A program made the position numbers and the translations under genes. Below the pieces are notes generated by a model. The model saw only the letters and a list, made by a program, of their open reading frames with translations, was not told the origin of the DNA and ran no database searches. From PGYR01 sp046290495 (GTDB lineage: Bacteria; Bacteroidota; Ignavibacteria; Kapaibacteriales; UBA2268), in NCBI GenBank assembly GCA_046290495.1, contig JBKAGT010000005.1, positions 186,001 through 250,000 of the forward strand: a stretch of 64,000 bases of DNA. Reading direction: 5' to 3'. How positions within the stretch are numbered: the first letter of the stretch is position 1; the number at the start of each line of letters is the position of its first letter. Below, one piece after another: positions 61,827 through 64,000 of the stretch.

Positions 61827-64000
61827 ATGACTGGTCAAATTTTAATTTATGTAGCTTTTGGGCTAAGTTTAATCTCTGGTATCTTTTATCTTTTATCTAA
61901 AGATAATGATAAATTGATTTCCATTGGTCGTTGGGCATATTATGGTATGACAGGAAGCATGTTAGCAATTTCTATGTATTTGCTTTCAAATATTCTTTCT
62001 CATAATTTTCAAATGACTTACGTATGGGAATATTCGTCCTCTTCCCTACCCTTAAATTTACTTATATCCACATTCTATGCAGGTCAACAAGGTTCATTCT
62101 TACTTTGGGGACTAATGCTTACGTTAATAGGATTCTTTTTAATTCCATACTTAAAAGAAAGAAAGTATGAATATGTTACAATGAGCATATTTGTATTTGT
62201 AATATCTTTTATTCTTTTAATTTTGATTTTCAAAAGCCCTTTCGACTATGTTTGGGAAACTTATGCTGATCAGGGAGTAGAGGTAGGATTCATGCCTGAA
62301 GAAGGTCGTGGACTTAATCCAGTATTACAAAACTACTGGATTAATATACATCCACCTATTCTATTCTTAGGTTATTCACTTATGACTATTCCATATATTT
62401 TTGCTGTATCTGGATTATTTAAAAAAGATCATAAGAGGTGGATCAAATTAGCATTACCTTGGACTTTATTCGGCTCCGGCGTACTCGGATTGGGTCTTAT
62501 GTTAGGCGGTTTATGGGCATACGAAACTCTTGGTTGGGGTGGTTTTTGGGCATGGGATCCAGTCGAAAATTCATCTCTCATACCTTGGTTAACATCAGTA
62601 ACATTAGTTCATACAATGTATATACATAATAGAACTGGTGGTTTAATTAAAACCAATTATGTCCTTGCTTTCTTTACTTTCTTATTCGTTCTATATGCTA
62701 CTTTTCTTACACGAAGTGGAGTATTAGGTGATACTTCTGTTCACTCCTTTGTTTCACCTGGACCAATCGTTTATAAATTATTGTTAATTTTTATGGCAGT
62801 GTTTTTTGTTTTAGCCATAGTAGCACTATTTATTAGACTTAATAAAATCAAAAGCAGTAATATAAATTTTGAAATCAGTTCTAGAGAGTTTATAGTCTCA
62901 TTGGGAGTTATAGCCCTAATTCTAATCACGTTTATTGTATTATTTGGAACTAGTTGGCCAATTATAGCTGAGATTATTGGAGCTACTAAATCAACAGTCG
63001 AAGTAAAATGGTATAATCAATTAAATCTACCACTAGCAATTTTAATGCTAGTATTTAGTAGTATTGCCCTTTATTTCAAATGGAAAAGAACAGATTTAAC
63101 AACTGTCTCTAAGAGAATTGGAATCGCAGCAATTACTGGTCTTATAATTATGATTATCGCAGCGTTTTTGGGTGTAAAGAATATAGTCTACTTACTACTT
63201 GTTTTCGCTGCTGGATTTTCACTTTTTGCAAACTCTGAATTTATTATTCAAAATATAAAGAAGAACACTAAACTAACAGGTGGTTACCTTTCTCATATTG
63301 GTTTAGCTTTATTGTTATTAGGAGCATTAGCTTCTGGTGCTTATTCAGAATCTAAGCAGTTTTCTATGAGAAATGGGCAATATGCGAACTTTAAAGATTA
63401 TAAGGTTGTATTTAATGGCAAACAAAGAGTAGAACTAGAAAAAAGGGATAGAGAAAAGTATGAGTATAATCTGGATGTGATAAAAGGTAATGATACCACT
63501 AGAGTTCACCCAGTAGCCTTTTGGAGTGACTTCAATGATATGGAGACTCCATTCTTTGAACCTGGTGTAAAAGTAACTCCAATTGAAGATATATACATCG
63601 CTATGTCACTGACTCCTTATTATGAAGTAAAACCAGTAGCATTAAGAAAGGAAATGTCTTCCCCTGTAAGTTTAGATACTAATTATACCATAAAGATGTT
63701 AGATTTTTTAATGTTAGACATGCAGAAAGGTGCTATGGGTCCTGACGGCAAACCCAAAGAATCTATGCAAATCGGTACTTTAGTAAGAATAAGTAATGAC
63801 AAAGGGTTTATTACAGAAGATACTTTATTTGCTACAATGAATATGAAAACTATGACAAACGAACCTGTTTGGTATGATTTAGATACTACAAATATTCAAA
63901 TTGGTTTTATGCAAATTATGCCTGACAAAGAAAACTTAAGTAATTCTGGCGCTCTTTTTATGTTTAAGGAAAAAGATGGTGAACTTTCTATGCCTGAGGA
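61827..64000 (+). CDS. ccmF: Cytochrome c heme lyase CcmF, C-terminus beyond window
   Basis: ATG 61827 follows the ccmE stop with no gap. The frame is open to base 64000, giving 724 complete codons. The many membrane helices, WINIHPPILFLGY (H175) and the WWD motif WGGFWAWDPVENSSLIPWL (237-255) identify CcmF, the heme ligation subunit of system I. A large periplasmic region follows from about residue 510. E. coli CcmF is about 650 residues, so this version is longer. ccmA, ccmB, ccmG and ccmH are not in the window. Confidence 0.92.
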   Translation, partial: MTGQILIYVAFGLSLISGIFYLLSKDNDKLISIGRWAYYGMTGSMLAISMYLLSNILSHNFQMTYVWEYSSSSLPLNLLISTFYAGQQGSFLLWGLMLTLIGFFLIPYLKERKYEYVTMSIFVFVISFILLILIFKSPFDYVWETYADQGVEVGFMPEEGRGLNPVLQNYWINIHPPILFLGYSLMTIPYIFAVSGLFKKDHKRWIKLALPWTLFGSGVLGLGLMLGGLWAYETLGWGGFWAWDPVENSSLIPWLTSVTLVHTMYIHNRTGGLIKTNYVLAFFTFLFVLYATFLTRSGVLGDTSVHSFVSPGPIVYKLLLIFMAVFFVLAIVALFIRLNKIKSSNINFEISSREFIVSLGVIALILITFIVLFGTSWPIIAEIIGATKSTVEVKWYNQLNLPLAILMLVFSSIALYFKWKRTDLTTVSKRIGIAAITGLIIMIIAAFLGVKNIVYLLLVFAAGFSLFANSEFIIQNIKKNTKLTGGYLSHIGLALLLLGALASGAYSESKQFSMRNGQYANFKDYKVVFNGKQRVELEKRDREKYEYNLDVIKGNDTTRVHPVAFWSDFNDMETPFFEPGVKVTPIEDIYIAMSLTPYYEVKPVALRKEMSSPVSLDTNYTIKMLDFLMLDMQKGAMGPDGKPKESMQIGTLVRISNDKGFITEDTLFATMNMKTMTNEPVWYDLDTTNIQIGFMQIMPDKENLSNSGALFMFKEKDGELSMPE

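Noticed and set aside
1..64000. tRNA, rRNA, CRISPR arrays, riboswitches and insertion sequences
   Set aside because: Reading both strands I found no TPsiC-type tRNA motif, rRNA block, spaced repeat array, transposase or convincing riboswitch; intergenic spaces are almost all under 130 bp.

Overview
The window is about 30% GC by eye, densely packed, and reads like a chromosome segment of a member of the Bacteroidota/Chlorobiota (FCB) group. Evidence for this: three proteins end in type IX secretion (T9SS)-like C-terminal sorting domains; there are long BNR/VPS10, SBBP and ASH-type surface proteins; a DUF1800/DUF1501 pair; the ileS-traR/dksA-lspA gene order; a TPR histidine kinase; and MenA (menaquinone). 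A system I cytochrome c maturation cluster (ccmCDEF) together with several clear Shine-Dalgarno sequences points towards an early-branching line (Kapabacteria- or Ignavibacteria-like) rather than a typical flavobacterium. That placement is inference. I see no rRNA, tRNA, CRISPR array, insertion sequence or prophage, and no gene-free stretch longer than about 210 bp (12258-12466).

Layout. 1-9010: a truncated BNR/VPS10 surface protein, an aldehyde dehydrogenase, an OmpA-type double-domain protein coupled to an M50B protease, a YkvA protein, a small unknown and polyphosphate kinase. 9011-11889: a carotenoid operon crtI-crtB-crtZ, divergent from ppk1, with a paired 11-bp-spaced repeat between them. 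11913-19514: a small very acidic unknown, a TPR sensor kinase translationally coupled to a YfcC-type transporter, and a second VPS10/BNR protein. 19639-30877: a five-gene run (OmpA paralogue, menA, DUF1800, DUF1501 with sorting domain, 1697-residue LamG/ASH protein with sorting domain). 30881-38584: pepD, tsaD, cinA and an SDR gene in one minus-strand operon, preceded by an SBBP/Ig T9SS protein. 38636-44160: ileS-dksA/traR-lspA-rluD. 44235-50924: Rieske protein, queG, trxB, xerD, a 7TM-HD phosphohydrolase (PgpH-like) and tgt. 50975-57321: yajC, ribBA, greA, then an ECF sigma/anti-sigma/Spy-like set running into comEC and pgeF. 57379-64000: VanZ, nnr, a STAS/RsbW-type pair, and ccmC-ccmD-ccmE-ccmF, with ccmF running off the right edge.

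How the genes fit together. Two queuosine genes (queG, tgt) lie about 4 kb apart. MenA and the Ccm system imply a menaquinone and c-type cytochrome respiratory chain. Carotenoid, polyphosphate and ECF genes suggest light and envelope stress handling. No part of the window is plainly a new defence or mobile system. The best candidates for undescribed biology are the paired OmpA double-domain proteins with their operon partners, the menA/DUF1800/DUF1501/giant-protein operon, the kinase-transporter pair, and the crtI/ppk1 control region.
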